From an uncultured Alphaproteobacteria bacterium (GTDB lineage Bacteria > Pseudomonadota > Alphaproteobacteria > Paracaedibacterales > CAIULA01): 17,014 nucleotides of DNA. The notes under the pieces are model-generated. The model was given only the letters and a program-made list of their open reading frames with translations. It did no database searches and was not told where the DNA came from. This document shows positions 7,116 through 15,515 of this stretch, in pieces. Within the stretch, counting starts at the first letter, position 1. Every line of letters starts with the position of its first letter. A program made the position numbers and the translations under genes. The DNA lies in contig CAIVFQ010000131.1 in the NCBI GenBank assembly GCA_903905285.1, positions 1 to 17,014 on the forward strand. Direction: 5' to 3'.

Positions 7116-7150
7116 CTAACTTAGAATGGCGGTAACAATTTCTAAGTTAG
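7116..7150. repeat. Perfect 11-bp inverted repeat directly upstream of icd
   Basis: CTAACTTAGAA (7116-7126) and TTCTAAGTTAG (7140-7150) are exact complements around a 13-base loop. The right arm ends 10 bases before the icd ATG and there is no T run, so it is not a standard terminator. It could be an operator or an mRNA hairpin that limits access to the start of icd. Confidence 0.6.
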
Positions 7151-7160
7151 CGATAGGCCT

Positions 7161-8600
7161 ATGATCCCCTCAAAAAAACAAACGATTACGTTGATTCCCG
7201 GCGATGGCGTCGGGCCCGAAATTACAAAGGCCACCTGCCAAATCATTGAGGCCGCAGGGGCGGCTATTGAGTGGGAGGTTTGCGAGGCAGGTTCCGTTAT
7301 TTTTAAAAAGGGGTTAAGCACCGGCGTTCCTAAAGAAACCATCGATTCAATTCAACGCAACCGCGTGGCGCTAAAAGGGCCATTGGAAACCCCTGTTGGT
7401 TATGGTGAAAAAAGCGCGAATGTAACCTTGCGCAAGCTTTTCGAAACCTATGGCAATATTCGCCCGGTGAAGGAAATGCCTGGCGTTATAACGCCTTATC
7501 TGGGGCGGGGTATCGACCTGGTTATTGTGCGGGAAAATATTGAGGATTTATACGCGGGCATTGAACATTCCCAAACACCTAATGTTGCACAATGCTTAAA
7601 GTTAATTTCGCGCCAGGGTTGTGAAAAGATTGCCCGCTTAGCCTTTGAATTTGCCAAGTCAGAGAATCGCAAAAAAGTTCACTGTGCTACCAAAGCCAAT
7701 ATTATGAAACTGACAGAAGGGTTGTTGAAACGCACCTTTGAAGAGGTTGCTAAGGACTACCCCGATATTGAAAGCCATCATATTATTGTGGATAACTGCG
7801 CCCATCAGCTGGTGAAAAAGCCTGAACAGTTTGATGTGATCGTTATGACCAATATGAACGGTGATATCCTCAGTGATTTAAGCTCGGCCCTTGTCGGTGG
7901 CCTTGGTTTCGCGCCCAGCGGGAATATTGGTGATCACTGTGCTATCTTTGAGGCAGTGCATGGGTCGGCCCCTAAATATGCGGGACAGAATCTGATTAAC
8001 CCCACGGCGATGATCTTATCGGCTGTAATGATGTTGCGGCATATAGGACAGTTTGATGCGGCCGAAAAAGTTGAAACGGCTGTTCAAAAAACATTGGCTA
8101 AGGGCATTTTGACGCGGGATGCGGCGGGTGATAAACCGTTTGTGTCAACCACTGACTTTACCCAGGCTATTATACAGTCTTTACAAGAAACCGTTCCTAA
8201 TACCCATCGACACAAGCCGTTGGATTTATCAAAAGTCTATTTCAAAGACGTATCAGTTAAAGAGAGAGATGTGGTAGGCGTTGACATATTTATTGAAACT
8301 TATGATCACCCCAATGACATTGGTGCGTGCTTGAATGCCTTGGTCAAAGATACCCTTTGGCAATTAAAGCTATTGTCGTGCCGTGGTTTAGCGGTGTACC
8401 CAAACGTTGACATTAGTTGTTTAAAGCTTATCGACCATATTCGGTGTCGTTTTACTCTAAGCCACGCCTTCCTAGAAAATGTTGATGAATTAATCCTTTC
8501 ATTGCTGGCAGTCGTTGGTACGAAATACCCCTGGATGCATGTGGAGAAACTGCAAACGTTTGATGATATCGAGGCCTTCTCGAAGGCTCATGGGGGGTAG
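7161..8600 (+). CDS. icd: Isocitrate dehydrogenase (NADP type), long rickettsial form
   Basis: It catalyses oxidative decarboxylation of isocitrate to 2-oxoglutarate in the TCA cycle in the cytoplasm. The start ITLIPGDGVGPE (9-20) is typical of the isocitrate/isopropylmalate dehydrogenase family. Substrate residues are visible in EKSANVTLRK (83-92, Ser85 at the position phosphorylated in E. coli Icd), NIRP (99-102), VRENIEDLYAG (123-133), ATKAN (Lys178) and MNGDILSDLSSAL (232-244). HGSAPKYAG (268-276) with Lys-Tyr indicates NADP rather than NAD. After about residue 350 comes a C-terminal extension of some 125 aa, present in the Thermus/Rickettsia type and absent from E. coli Icd. No strong ribosome binding site is seen, and an inverted repeat lies just upstream. 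It stands alone; rpe follows after 84 bases. Confidence 0.93.
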   Translation: MIPSKKQTITLIPGDGVGPEITKATCQIIEAAGAAIEWEVCEAGSVIFKKGLSTGVPKETIDSIQRNRVALKGPLETPVGYGEKSANVTLRKLFETYGNIRPVKEMPGVITPYLGRGIDLVIVRENIEDLYAGIEHSQTPNVAQCLKLISRQGCEKIARLAFEFAKSENRKKVHCATKANIMKLTEGLLKRTFEEVAKDYPDIESHHIIVDNCAHQLVKKPEQFDVIVMTNMNGDILSDLSSALVGGLGFAPSGNIGDHCAIFEAVHGSAPKYAGQNLINPTAMILSAVMMLRHIGQFDAAEKVETAVQKTLAKGILTRDAAGDKPFVSTTDFTQAIIQSLQETVPNTHRHKPLDLSKVYFKDVSVKERDVVGVDIFIETYDHPNDIGACLNALVKDTLWQLKLLSCRGLAVYPNVDISCLKLIDHIRCRFTLSHAFLENVDELILSLLAVVGTKYPWMHVEKLQTFDDIEAFSKAHGG

Positions 8601-8624
8601 TGATAAAAAAGAATCGCCAAGTCC

Positions 8625-8654
8625 TTGATTTTCATTACTGCTTCTCGCTAGCAT
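8625..8654 (+). promoter_or_regulatory. Weak candidate promoter for rpe
   Basis: TTGATT (8625-8630), an 18-base spacer and TAGCAT (8649-8654); each hexamer matches 4 of 6 consensus bases. Confidence 0.25.
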
Positions 8655-8684
8655 AGATGTACTTATTCTGAACGAAAAAATATA

Positions 8685-9350
8685 ATGTCGTCTTCTTTGC
8701 CTTTGATTGCGCCATCTTTGTTGGCCTCAAATTTTTTGCATTTACAACGTGATATTGACTGCGTCATCCAGGCTGGTGCCGATTGGTTGCACGTTGATGT
8801 TATGGATGGTCATTACGTGCCGAACCTTAGCTTTGGCCCTGAATGGGTGAGGCAAATTCGAAAAACGACATCCTTACCCTTGGACGTGCATTTGATGGTA
8901 ACGTGCGTTGATAAGTGCATTGACGATTTTGCAGCAGCAGGTGCCAATCACCTAACCATTCATCCTGAAGCCACGTATCACCCGTATCGCTGTTTACAAA
9001 AAATTAAACAGCTTGTGTTGAAAGCCGGGGTCGCCTTAAACCCAGGAAGCGGTTTAGAGACCGTCTATCCCTTATTAGATCAGCTTGATTTGATTGTGAT
9101 TATGACTGTGAATCCAGGGTTTGGTGGGCAAAAATTTTTACCTGAGATGTTGTCAAAAATCAAAGCTTTACGTGCGTTAATTGACAAAGAAAAATTAGAT
9201 ATTTCCATTGTCGTTGACGGCGGCCTTAACGATCAGACTGCCCCTTTGGTTACAGAGGCGGGTGCCAATGTTCTGGTGGCGGGCCATTACCTGTTCGGTG
9301 GTGATTCTGAAACACTTGGTGACCGCTTAAGTAAGCTGCGTGTGGCATAG
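8685..9350 (+). CDS. rpe: Ribulose-phosphate 3-epimerase
   Basis: It interconverts ribulose 5-phosphate and xylulose 5-phosphate in the non-oxidative pentose phosphate pathway. The 221-aa TIM barrel is full length. Visible motifs are IAPSLLASNF (8-17, Ser11 in the active site), LHVDVMDGHYVPNLSFGP (35-52, metal-binding His36 and catalytic Asp38), DVHLMV (67-72, His69), IHPEA, VALNPGS, MTVNPGFGGQKFL (140-152) and VVDGG (176-180, catalytic Asp178). Before the ATG there is only an A-rich stretch and no good Shine-Dalgarno sequence. The heparinase-like gene begins 9 bases after its stop, so both are likely cotranscribed, an arrangement also seen in other alphaproteobacteria. Confidence 0.96.
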   Translation: MSSSLPLIAPSLLASNFLHLQRDIDCVIQAGADWLHVDVMDGHYVPNLSFGPEWVRQIRKTTSLPLDVHLMVTCVDKCIDDFAAAGANHLTIHPEATYHPYRCLQKIKQLVLKAGVALNPGSGLETVYPLLDQLDLIVIMTVNPGFGGQKFLPEMLSKIKALRALIDKEKLDISIVVDGGLNDQTAPLVTEAGANVLVAGHYLFGGDSETLGDRLSKLRVA

Positions 9351-9359
9351 GAAATTGTC

Positions 9360-11000
9360 TTGAAAAAAAAAACCAAAAAATCTTTTTTAGAACGCTTCAG
9401 AAGGCTTTTACAAGCAAGCCCCTTGTATGGGTTGCGTTTATGGAGAGCTGCAAAATTTATTCAGCCAGTTGTTTTAACTGATTTATGGACAGGCGATAGC
9501 ACGGCAGGTCAAAGTCTGGTAGAGGGATCCTTTAAGATAGGTGATTATTTTGTCCCCTTAAAGAAGGCCTCGCGATTTCTAAGCCATAGCCGTGAATGCC
9601 CCAAAGGTTTTTTGTTGTTTTTACACAGCTTTGAATGGTTGCGCGATCTTCGGGCCGTTGGGACGAATGCAAGCCGAAAACGCGCGCGCGAATTAATCAA
9701 ATATTGGATTCACAGTCATGATTCTTGGACAAAGAAAACTTGGCTTGAACCGTCTTGGCATCCAGAGATTATAGGGCAGCGCTTACGGTATTGGTTAAGT
9801 CTTTATGATTTTTTTGGGGCCAGTGCTGATGATGATTTCCGGCATTTATTTTTTACAAGTTTAAACCGTCAGTTTCGCCATTTGCAAAACAACTATAAGA
9901 CCCACACAGCCAAAGAATGGCAAACCTTACAAGCTTTGGTTGGTCTTTTGTTCGCGACTTGCAGTTTGGAAAAGCCTCCCCATCTTTTAGAAAAATATCT
10001 GAAAGAATTGGAAAAAGCACTTAGTCAGCAGCTGTTCGAAGATGGTGGGCATATCAGCCGTTCGCCCACAATACAATTTTTATTGTTAAGAGATTTGATT
10101 GATATTCGGGCATTGCTACGCAGTTGCTCTGTAATTGAACCAGAGTTCCTTCAGCAGGCCATTCAACACATTGCCCCCATCGTTCGTTTCTTTCGCCACA
10201 CAAGCGGGAAATTAGCCCATTTCCGAGGGGCATTAGAGGACGCTGAGGTGGTCCGGCTTTCTTGTCATGTTCTTTCCTCTACAGCTGTTGATAGAGTATT
10301 GTCCTTATCAGACACGCGATCAAAAGGGCCGCAACGCTGTACTGATACGGGGTATGAGCTATTAACCTCTAAAGGGGGGCTTGTCATTTTGAATACAAAG
10401 CCATCTAGGGGCAATCCTGATCTGGCCGATAAATCCTTTGGAATGTTAGATTTTGAATGGAGCGTTCTGCAGCAGGGGTTAGTCTGCACCAATGATATGA
10501 TCTTTCATGACGCCTCAGGAAACACACTCTCTGTTGATCGTTCCAATAGCAATGGATGTCCTTTGCAAATCAGCCGTCAGCACAAAGAGGGGTGTCACCA
10601 CCTGTGGGCGCAGCTTCATCATCAACAGCAAAAATATGATATTCAGCATGAGCGTGAATTTTATCTGGCAGCAGACCCCCATGATTTTAGAGGGCTTGAA
10701 AAAGTTATTTTCGATCAAGAGGGGTTGGTTGGCATTCGATTTGTTTTCGACAAAACAGCGAAGGTTCTTTCTCAGTCAGCACGCAGCATAAAAATTAGGC
10801 TATCTTTCTCCTCAACTGGTGTGGCTTCTAAAACGTGCCGTTTAGTAAGCTCGGGCGCAGAGCAACTTTTGACATATTCTTTGCCAGATGGCAGTTTAGC
10901 TGTGGTTTTGATGGCTTCCCTACACGCCAATACCCCAAAAATTATCAAATGGGGATTTCGGTTAGAGCCTTTGACGGGGAGCACGCATCCTCACTTGTGA
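9360..11000 (+). CDS. Heparinase II/III-family protein
   Basis: The 546-aa protein resembles the alphaproteobacterial heparinase II/III-like family that sits beside rpe or purH. An all-helical N-terminal part (about 20-300) includes SWHPEIIGQRLRYWLSLYDF (132-151) and the diagnostic FEDGGHISRSPTIQ (226-239), followed by a beta-rich C-terminal region (about 330-540). Family members are polysaccharide lyases or relatives; here the substrate is unknown and no signal peptide is seen. The start is TTG at 9360, with AGGA overlapping the rpe stop at 9349-9352. The start codon is followed immediately by ten A (9363-9372), a homopolymer prone to slippage. In many alphaproteobacteria purH follows; here a mucR-like gene does. 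Confidence 0.85.
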   Translation: MKKKTKKSFLERFRRLLQASPLYGLRLWRAAKFIQPVVLTDLWTGDSTAGQSLVEGSFKIGDYFVPLKKASRFLSHSRECPKGFLLFLHSFEWLRDLRAVGTNASRKRARELIKYWIHSHDSWTKKTWLEPSWHPEIIGQRLRYWLSLYDFFGASADDDFRHLFFTSLNRQFRHLQNNYKTHTAKEWQTLQALVGLLFATCSLEKPPHLLEKYLKELEKALSQQLFEDGGHISRSPTIQFLLLRDLIDIRALLRSCSVIEPEFLQQAIQHIAPIVRFFRHTSGKLAHFRGALEDAEVVRLSCHVLSSTAVDRVLSLSDTRSKGPQRCTDTGYELLTSKGGLVILNTKPSRGNPDLADKSFGMLDFEWSVLQQGLVCTNDMIFHDASGNTLSVDRSNSNGCPLQISRQHKEGCHHLWAQLHHQQQKYDIQHEREFYLAADPHDFRGLEKVIFDQEGLVGIRFVFDKTAKVLSQSARSIKIRLSFSSTGVASKTCRLVSSGAEQLLTYSLPDGSLAVVLMASLHANTPKIIKWGFRLEPLTGSTHPHL

Positions 11001-11030
11001 AGATAATTTTGCAAAAAGTATAAATAATGA

Positions 11031-11059
11031 TTGATTAAAGGTAAGTTGAGAATTATAAC
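11031..11059 (+). promoter_or_regulatory. Promoter of the mucR-like gene
   Basis: TTGATT (11031-11036), exactly 17 bases, then TATAAC (11054-11059, 5 of 6). The transcript would begin near 11066 and contain AAGGA (11083-11087) before the ATG at 11097. This rules against using an ATG at 11031 as the start. Confidence 0.6.
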
Positions 11060-11096
11060 TTTATACAAAATAGCGTCTTTCCAAGGATTTTTTTTC

Positions 11097-11564
11097 ATGA
11101 ATGAAGTATTAACACACCAAGAACTTCTCAACTACACGGTTCAAATTGCTGCGGCCTATGTTACAAATCACGCGACATCTCTAGAAGATATTTCGGATGT
11201 GATTAGCAAGACCTATCAGACTTTGAACAAGCTTAATAGGGACCCTAATGGATTCCAAAATAAGACTCCGCAAAACCCAGCTGTGCCTATCTCAGAATCG
11301 GTTAATGATGATTATATCATCTGCCTAGAAGATGGTAAAAAACTGCAAATGTTAAAGCGTCACCTAAACACTGTTTACAAGATGTCGTTAGAACAGTACC
11401 GCGAAAAATGGGGCCTACCTTCTGATTATCCTATGGTTTCACCAAACTATGCGAAAAGACGGAGCCAGATCGCTAAAAATACCGGCCTCGGTGTTAATGG
11501 CAGACGTCGTGCGTTTAAAGTTGTTTCTCAAAATGATGGCGGCCAAAAGCAGATTGCTTCTTAG
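11097..11564 (+). CDS. MucR/Ros-family transcriptional regulator
   Basis: This family binds AT-rich DNA and acts as a global, H-NS-like regulator of exopolysaccharide, virulence and cell-cycle genes in alphaproteobacteria. The 155-aa product has an N-terminal oligomerisation region (1-65) and the prokaryotic zinc-finger region DDYIICLEDGKKLQMLKRHL (71-90), followed by YREKWGLPSDYPMVSPNYA (101-119), a family hallmark. Expected zinc ligands Cys76, Asp79 and His89 are present, but the second His is missing: the sequence reads HLNTVY, with Val93 where the usual HLxTH has His. Some Ros homologs are known to fold without zinc. The start was set at ATG 11097 because AAGGA lies nine bases upstream and a promoter overlaps the longer frame. 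It is monocistronic by appearance and probably autoregulated, as relatives are. Confidence 0.88.
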   Translation: MNEVLTHQELLNYTVQIAAAYVTNHATSLEDISDVISKTYQTLNKLNRDPNGFQNKTPQNPAVPISESVNDDYIICLEDGKKLQMLKRHLNTVYKMSLEQYREKWGLPSDYPMVSPNYAKRRSQIAKNTGLGVNGRRRAFKVVSQNDGGQKQIAS

Positions 11565-11581
11565 CGCTTTAAAGACAACTA

Positions 11582-11629
11582 ATTCCTTTGCTCAACATTT
11601 TTTTGTGTTGAGCAGGGGAATATTCTGCT
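11582..11629. other. 16-bp hairpin and a competing smaller hairpin before miaB
   Basis: ATTCCTTTGCTCAACA (11582-11597) pairs with TGTTGAGCAGGGGAAT (11606-11621), including two G-T pairs, around an 8-base loop of seven T and one G. No T run follows, so it is a poor standard terminator, though it may end the mucR transcript. AGCAG (11611-11615) in the right arm could instead pair with CTGCT (11625-11629), giving a mutually exclusive structure 17 bases before the miaB ATG. Confidence 0.55.
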
Positions 11630-11645
11630 GAGTAATAAAATCGGT

Positions 11646-13046
11646 ATGTTCAAAAATCTTTATATAAAAACCTACGGTTGTCAGATGAATGTATACGATT
11701 CTGACCGCATTAAGGATCTTTTAAAACCTTTGAACTATCAACTGACTGACGATCCTGCTCAGGCAGATCTTTCCATTCTCAATACCTGTCATATTCGCGA
11801 AAAAGCCGAACAAAAAGTTTATTCTGATCTGGGACGTTTAAGACAACACCAAACCAACCGTCGCCAACAGGGTGATGAGATGTTAATCGCTGTTGGTGGT
11901 TGTGTCGCTCAGGCAGAAGGCGAAGAAATCTTACGTCAAGCACCGTATGTAAGTATGGTGTTTGGACCGCAAACATATCACCGGTTACCGGAAATGATTG
12001 CGCAAATGACTCGTCAGAAAGACGCCCGTAAAGGTCGGGGAGCGGGCAGGGGCATTGTTGACACTGATTTCCCGGTTGAAAGTAAGTTTGACAGCCTGCC
12101 AACCCCACAATCTTCTTCTGTTAGTGCCTTTTTATCTATTCAAGAAGGGTGCGATAAGTTTTGCACTTTTTGTGTTGTTCCTTATACGCGGGGAACCGAG
12201 TATTCACGCCCCGCTGGTGATATTTTGCAAGAAGCAAGGCGCCTTGTTGAACTAGGTGCTAAAGAAATTACCTTACTTGGTCAAAATGTGAATGCTTATC
12301 ATGGGCAAGCGCCTCACTTATCTTCACATGGTGATCAGGAATGGGGCCTGGGTCGTCTGTTGCACGAATTGGCAACCATTGACGGATTGCATAGGCTTCG
12401 GTATATGACGTCTCATCCACGGGATATGGATCAAGATCTGATTGATGCCCATGGACAGATTCCTCAACTGATGCCGTTTTTACATTTACCGGTACAATCG
12501 GGCAGTGATGCTTTGTTAAAAACCATGAATCGCAAGCACACGGCAAAAGATTATTTAGATATAATAGATCGTCTGCGCAAGGCACGGCCTGACATAGCCT
12601 TTTCATCTGATTTTATCATTGGTTTTCCCGGGGAAACACAACAAGACCATCAGGCAACCCTTGATTTAGTTAGACAAGTTGATTTTGCCCAAGCCTATTC
12701 CTTCAAATATAGCGTGAGGCCAGGAACTCCTGCAGGATCGATGGATGGGCAAGTGGCCGAAACCTTAAAAACCGAACGACTTTATGAAATCCAAGATTTG
12801 TTAAAAGAACAGCAATGGGCTTTCAATAAGACAAAAGTGGGAACGGTACAATCTGTTTTATTTGATCGTATCGGCAAAGTGCCAGGTCAAATCCTAGGGA
12901 AAACGCCTTACATGCAATCAGTTCCCTTAGAAGCGCCCAAACGCTTATTAGGTTGTTTGACCGATGTTTTGATTAAAGAGGCGTATGCAAACAGCATGAT
13001 GGGAATTATTCTTGATTCACTTGAATCCATCTCTGTGGCAGCTTAA
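11646..13046 (+). CDS. miaB: tRNA-2-methylthio-N6-dimethylallyladenosine synthase
   Basis: This radical-SAM methylthiotransferase adds the methylthio group to i6A37 of tRNAs reading UNN codons. The 466-aa protein has the N-terminal UPF0004 domain with auxiliary cluster cysteines Cys12 (KTYGCQMN), Cys48 (LNTCHIREKA) and Cys86 (GGCVAQAEG). The radical-SAM motif EGCDKFCTFCVVPYTRG carries C169-x3-C173-x2-C176, and ITLLGQNVNAY and LHLPVQSGS are further hallmarks. The C-terminal TRAM domain (about 390-460) is present but short. The ribosome binding site is weak. It heads the run miaB-phoH-ybeY-corC, a conserved alphaproteobacterial order; phoH follows after 70 bases. Confidence 0.96.
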   Translation: MFKNLYIKTYGCQMNVYDSDRIKDLLKPLNYQLTDDPAQADLSILNTCHIREKAEQKVYSDLGRLRQHQTNRRQQGDEMLIAVGGCVAQAEGEEILRQAPYVSMVFGPQTYHRLPEMIAQMTRQKDARKGRGAGRGIVDTDFPVESKFDSLPTPQSSSVSAFLSIQEGCDKFCTFCVVPYTRGTEYSRPAGDILQEARRLVELGAKEITLLGQNVNAYHGQAPHLSSHGDQEWGLGRLLHELATIDGLHRLRYMTSHPRDMDQDLIDAHGQIPQLMPFLHLPVQSGSDALLKTMNRKHTAKDYLDIIDRLRKARPDIAFSSDFIIGFPGETQQDHQATLDLVRQVDFAQAYSFKYSVRPGTPAGSMDGQVAETLKTERLYEIQDLLKEQQWAFNKTKVGTVQSVLFDRIGKVPGQILGKTPYMQSVPLEAPKRLLGCLTDVLIKEAYANSMMGIILDSLESISVAA

Positions 13047-13116
13047 GATCGCAGTAGATTCGTAGCTTGAAAGGTTTAATTTTCTGTCGTCGTTAAAATC
13101 TCGTACCCTGGAATTT

Positions 13117-14094
13117 TTGGACAATCATATTCTTGCCCTTTTGGTAGGAGCACAGAATCGCCACTTACTTTACCTTGAGCAATCTTTGGGTGTTAGCCTA
13201 GCCCTAAGGGGTAATTGCATAACGCTTGAGGGAACTGCAGATCAAATAGTGCATGTTGAAAAAACCTTACTTTATCTTTACGAACAATTGAAAAAGGGTC
13301 GGCCCGTTGAAATTTCCGAGCTTGATCACGCCTTGCAGCTGGTCATGCGCCAATCCCCTTCAATTCAATCTGATGATCAAGATCCCACGATTATGACTCA
13401 GGATGATAAAGAATCAGAGGTATCAATTGTCACCAAACGTCGGATTGTTCTTCCGCGCAATGCCCACCAAACTGACTATGTGCGTGCTATGCAAACGAAT
13501 GAAATGGTATTTGGTATTGGCCCTGCGGGGACGGGAAAAACTTATCTAGCAGTGGCTCAAGCTGTTTCATTGCTTTTAGAAGGTAAAATTGACCGTATTA
13601 TCTTATCGCGTCCTGCAGTTGAAGCCGGCGAACGGTTAGGCTTTTTACCGGGTGATATAAAGGAAAAAGTTGATCCTTATTTACGCCCCCTTTACGATGC
13701 CTTGCATGACCTATTACCCCCTGAGCAAGTTATAAAATATTTAAGCAATGGCGAAATCGAAGTCGCCCCCTTGGCGTTTATGCGGGGAAGAACTTTGTCT
13801 CAGGCTTTTGTCATTTTAGACGAGGCGCAAAATGCAACAGCCATGCAAATGAAAATGCTTTTAACCCGATTGGGACCTAACTCACGCATGGTTATTAATG
13901 GCGATTTGACACAAACTGACTTGCCTGGTGGCGTGACGTCAGGATTGAAAAATGCGATGCAAGTTTTGCAAGCTGTCAGAGACATTCCTTTTATTATTTT
14001 TGACGATAAAGACGTGGTGCGTCACCCGTTGGTCGCCAAAATAGTTCAAGCGTATAATGCTTATGATCAAAATGGTGGTAATAAACATGGCTAA
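13117..14094 (+). CDS. phoH: PhoH-like P-loop ATPase
   Basis: This PhoH-family ATPase is thought to act in RNA metabolism or ribosome maturation beside YbeY; its exact reaction is not established. The 325-aa protein has a KH-like N-terminal segment (1-80), a spacer, and the PhoH ATPase domain with Walker A GPAGTGKT (135-142), SRPAVEAGERLGFLPGD (164-180), Walker B FVILDEAQN (231-239), and the sensor-like GDLTQTDLP. The start is TTG at 13117 with TGGA just upstream; no better start was found. The end overlaps ybeY by 8 bases (ATGGCTAA), implying translational coupling. The 70 bases between miaB and this gene show no promoter or terminator. Confidence 0.94.
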   Translation: MDNHILALLVGAQNRHLLYLEQSLGVSLALRGNCITLEGTADQIVHVEKTLLYLYEQLKKGRPVEISELDHALQLVMRQSPSIQSDDQDPTIMTQDDKESEVSIVTKRRIVLPRNAHQTDYVRAMQTNEMVFGIGPAGTGKTYLAVAQAVSLLLEGKIDRIILSRPAVEAGERLGFLPGDIKEKVDPYLRPLYDALHDLLPPEQVIKYLSNGEIEVAPLAFMRGRTLSQAFVILDEAQNATAMQMKMLLTRLGPNSRMVINGDLTQTDLPGGVTSGLKNAMQVLQAVRDIPFIIFDDKDVVRHPLVAKIVQAYNAYDQNGGNKHG

Positions 14095-14605
14095 GACTTT
14101 ATCGTTAGCGAACCCTTTTCATGAAGTTGTTGTTGAAATCGATCATCAGCCTTGGTTAGCTTGGTATCAAGCCGATGAATGGCAAGAAAAATTGTCAGAA
14201 ATTATTAGAGGAACCCTAAGATACATACAGTGGAACTATGAAAGCGAAGTCAGCGTTTTGTTGACTGATGAAGGGTACAGCCGCCAGCTTAACCACGTTT
14301 ATCGTGGGAAAGATTCCCCTACAAACGTTTTATCTTTTCCTTCCTTTACGCTAGAAGAACTCCACTTATTAGCCAAGAAACAACCCTCGCTTATTTTGGG
14401 GGATATTGTCTTATCGCTAGAAACCGTGTTAAAAGAATCTAAGGAACAAAATAAACCTTTCCTGAATCATTTAATGCATCTGACTGTCCATGGAACATTG
14501 CATCTACTCGGTTACGACCATCAGCTTGATAATCAGGCAGAACAGATGGAGTTGCTGGAGGTAGATATTTTGTCTTCGATGGGTGTCGCAAACCCTTATC
14601 AATGA
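14087..14605 (+). CDS. ybeY: Endoribonuclease YbeY (16S rRNA maturation)
   Basis: YbeY is a zinc-dependent single-strand endoribonuclease needed for 16S rRNA 3'-end maturation and ribosome quality control. The 172-aa product has the family signature HGTLHLLGYDH (135-145), giving zinc ligands His135, His139 and His145 in H-x3-H-x5-H, preceded by RGKDSPTNVLSFP (73-85) and LGDIVLS (104-110). The start was placed at ATG 14087, inside the phoH end with a GGTGG stretch upstream; a longer frame from 14057 only adds ten untypical residues overlapping phoH. The stop overlaps the next start as ATGA, so phoH, ybeY and corC are translationally linked. Confidence 0.95.
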   Translation: MAKTLSLANPFHEVVVEIDHQPWLAWYQADEWQEKLSEIIRGTLRYIQWNYESEVSVLLTDEGYSRQLNHVYRGKDSPTNVLSFPSFTLEELHLLAKKQPSLILGDIVLSLETVLKESKEQNKPFLNHLMHLTVHGTLHLLGYDHQLDNQAEQMELLEVDILSSMGVANPYQ

Positions 14606-15480
14606 AATCCTCTTTGCCCCCCATTATGATTAAAGAAGAACCCCGATCGTCATCCTTGTTTTTTAAAAACTTTTGGCGAAAACTCAAAAAAAATGACAAC
14701 GACAGCAGCTTGCGTGAAACGATTGAAGAATTAATTGAAGAGGTTCACGAAATTGAACCGTCAATTGAATCAAACGAACGTGAGCTTTTAGGCAATGTTT
14801 TGAATTTGCGTGATCTAACAGCTTATGACGTCATGTTGCCTCGTGCTGATATTATTGCTGCCCCTGTTAGCATTAGTGCTCAGGATATTATCCAACAATT
14901 TGTTAAGTTCGGCGTTTTGCAGATCTTAATTTATAAGGATAACCTAGATAACGTTATCGGGATGTTGCACGTTAAAGATATTTTGACTTGGCGAAGCAGT
15001 AAGAAGCCTTGGGTCATTAAAACACTGCTGCGCGATGTTTTGTATATTTCACCCACGATGCGCACCTTGGATTTATTATTAAAGATGCGTGAAACGGGCA
15101 GCAAAGTTGCCGTTGTTGTCGATGAATATGGCGGCGTTGATGGATTGGTGACGTTTTCGAATCTTATCGAGGAAATTATTGGCGACATTCAAGACGCCCG
15201 CGAACAATCGCCGTCTGTTCAGATTGAAATTCGCCCAGATGGAACGATTGTTGCTGATGCCAGAACCACTCTAGAAGAATTAAACGACGCTACTGGGTCT
15301 AAATTCCCTTTAAATGATGACGATGAAGATATCGATACATTAGGGGGATTAGTTGTTCTGTTGGCTGGTCGGGTGCCTATCAGGGGGGAACTCATCCGTC
15401 ACCCCTCCGGTATTGAGTTTGAGGTTTTAGAAGCTGATCCCCGCAAGATACGTCGCCTGTGCATAAGGCGTAAGTTTTAA
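14602..15480 (+). CDS. corC: CorC/HlyC-type CBS-domain protein
   Basis: The 292-aa protein carries a pair of CBS domains (about 75-130 and 140-198, with AYDVMLPRADI and VAVVVDEYGGVDGLVT as typical strings) and a C-terminal CorC_HlyC transporter-associated domain (about 207-290, with IDTLGGLVVLLAGRVPIRGE). It lacks the membrane DUF21 domain of full transporters, so it is soluble; family members are linked to magnesium/cobalt efflux or tolerance, and some homologs are annotated as hemolysins on weak grounds. It starts with ATGA overlapping ybeY. In many alphaproteobacteria lnt follows; here the operon ends with a hairpin and a convergent gene. Confidence 0.92.
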   Translation: MKSSLPPIMIKEEPRSSSLFFKNFWRKLKKNDNDSSLRETIEELIEEVHEIEPSIESNERELLGNVLNLRDLTAYDVMLPRADIIAAPVSISAQDIIQQFVKFGVLQILIYKDNLDNVIGMLHVKDILTWRSSKKPWVIKTLLRDVLYISPTMRTLDLLLKMRETGSKVAVVVDEYGGVDGLVTFSNLIEEIIGDIQDAREQSPSVQIEIRPDGTIVADARTTLEELNDATGSKFPLNDDDEDIDTLGGLVVLLAGRVPIRGELIRHPSGIEFEVLEADPRKIRRLCIRRKF

Positions 15481-15505
15481 AGGAGGGTTAGACCTCCTTT
15501 AAAAC
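15474..15505. terminator. Convergent 13-bp hairpin terminator
   Basis: GTTTTAAAGGAGG (15474-15486) pairs perfectly with CCTCCTTTAAAAC (15493-15505) around the loop GTTAGA. The hairpin includes the corC stop and lies between corC (+) and the 15516-16124 gene (-). A/T pairs flanking the GC core allow it to act in both directions, although no long T run follows outside the stem. Confidence 0.75.
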
Positions 15506-15515
15506 TGCTTACCTT

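Noticed and set aside
11031..11096. ATG 11031 as start of the mucR-like gene
   Set aside because: It overlaps a good promoter, and the extra residues are untypical; ATG 11097 has AAGGA upstream.
14057..14086. ATG 14057 as start of ybeY
   Set aside because: It would add ten residues overlapping phoH by 38 bases; ATG 14087 gives the usual length and a short coupled overlap.
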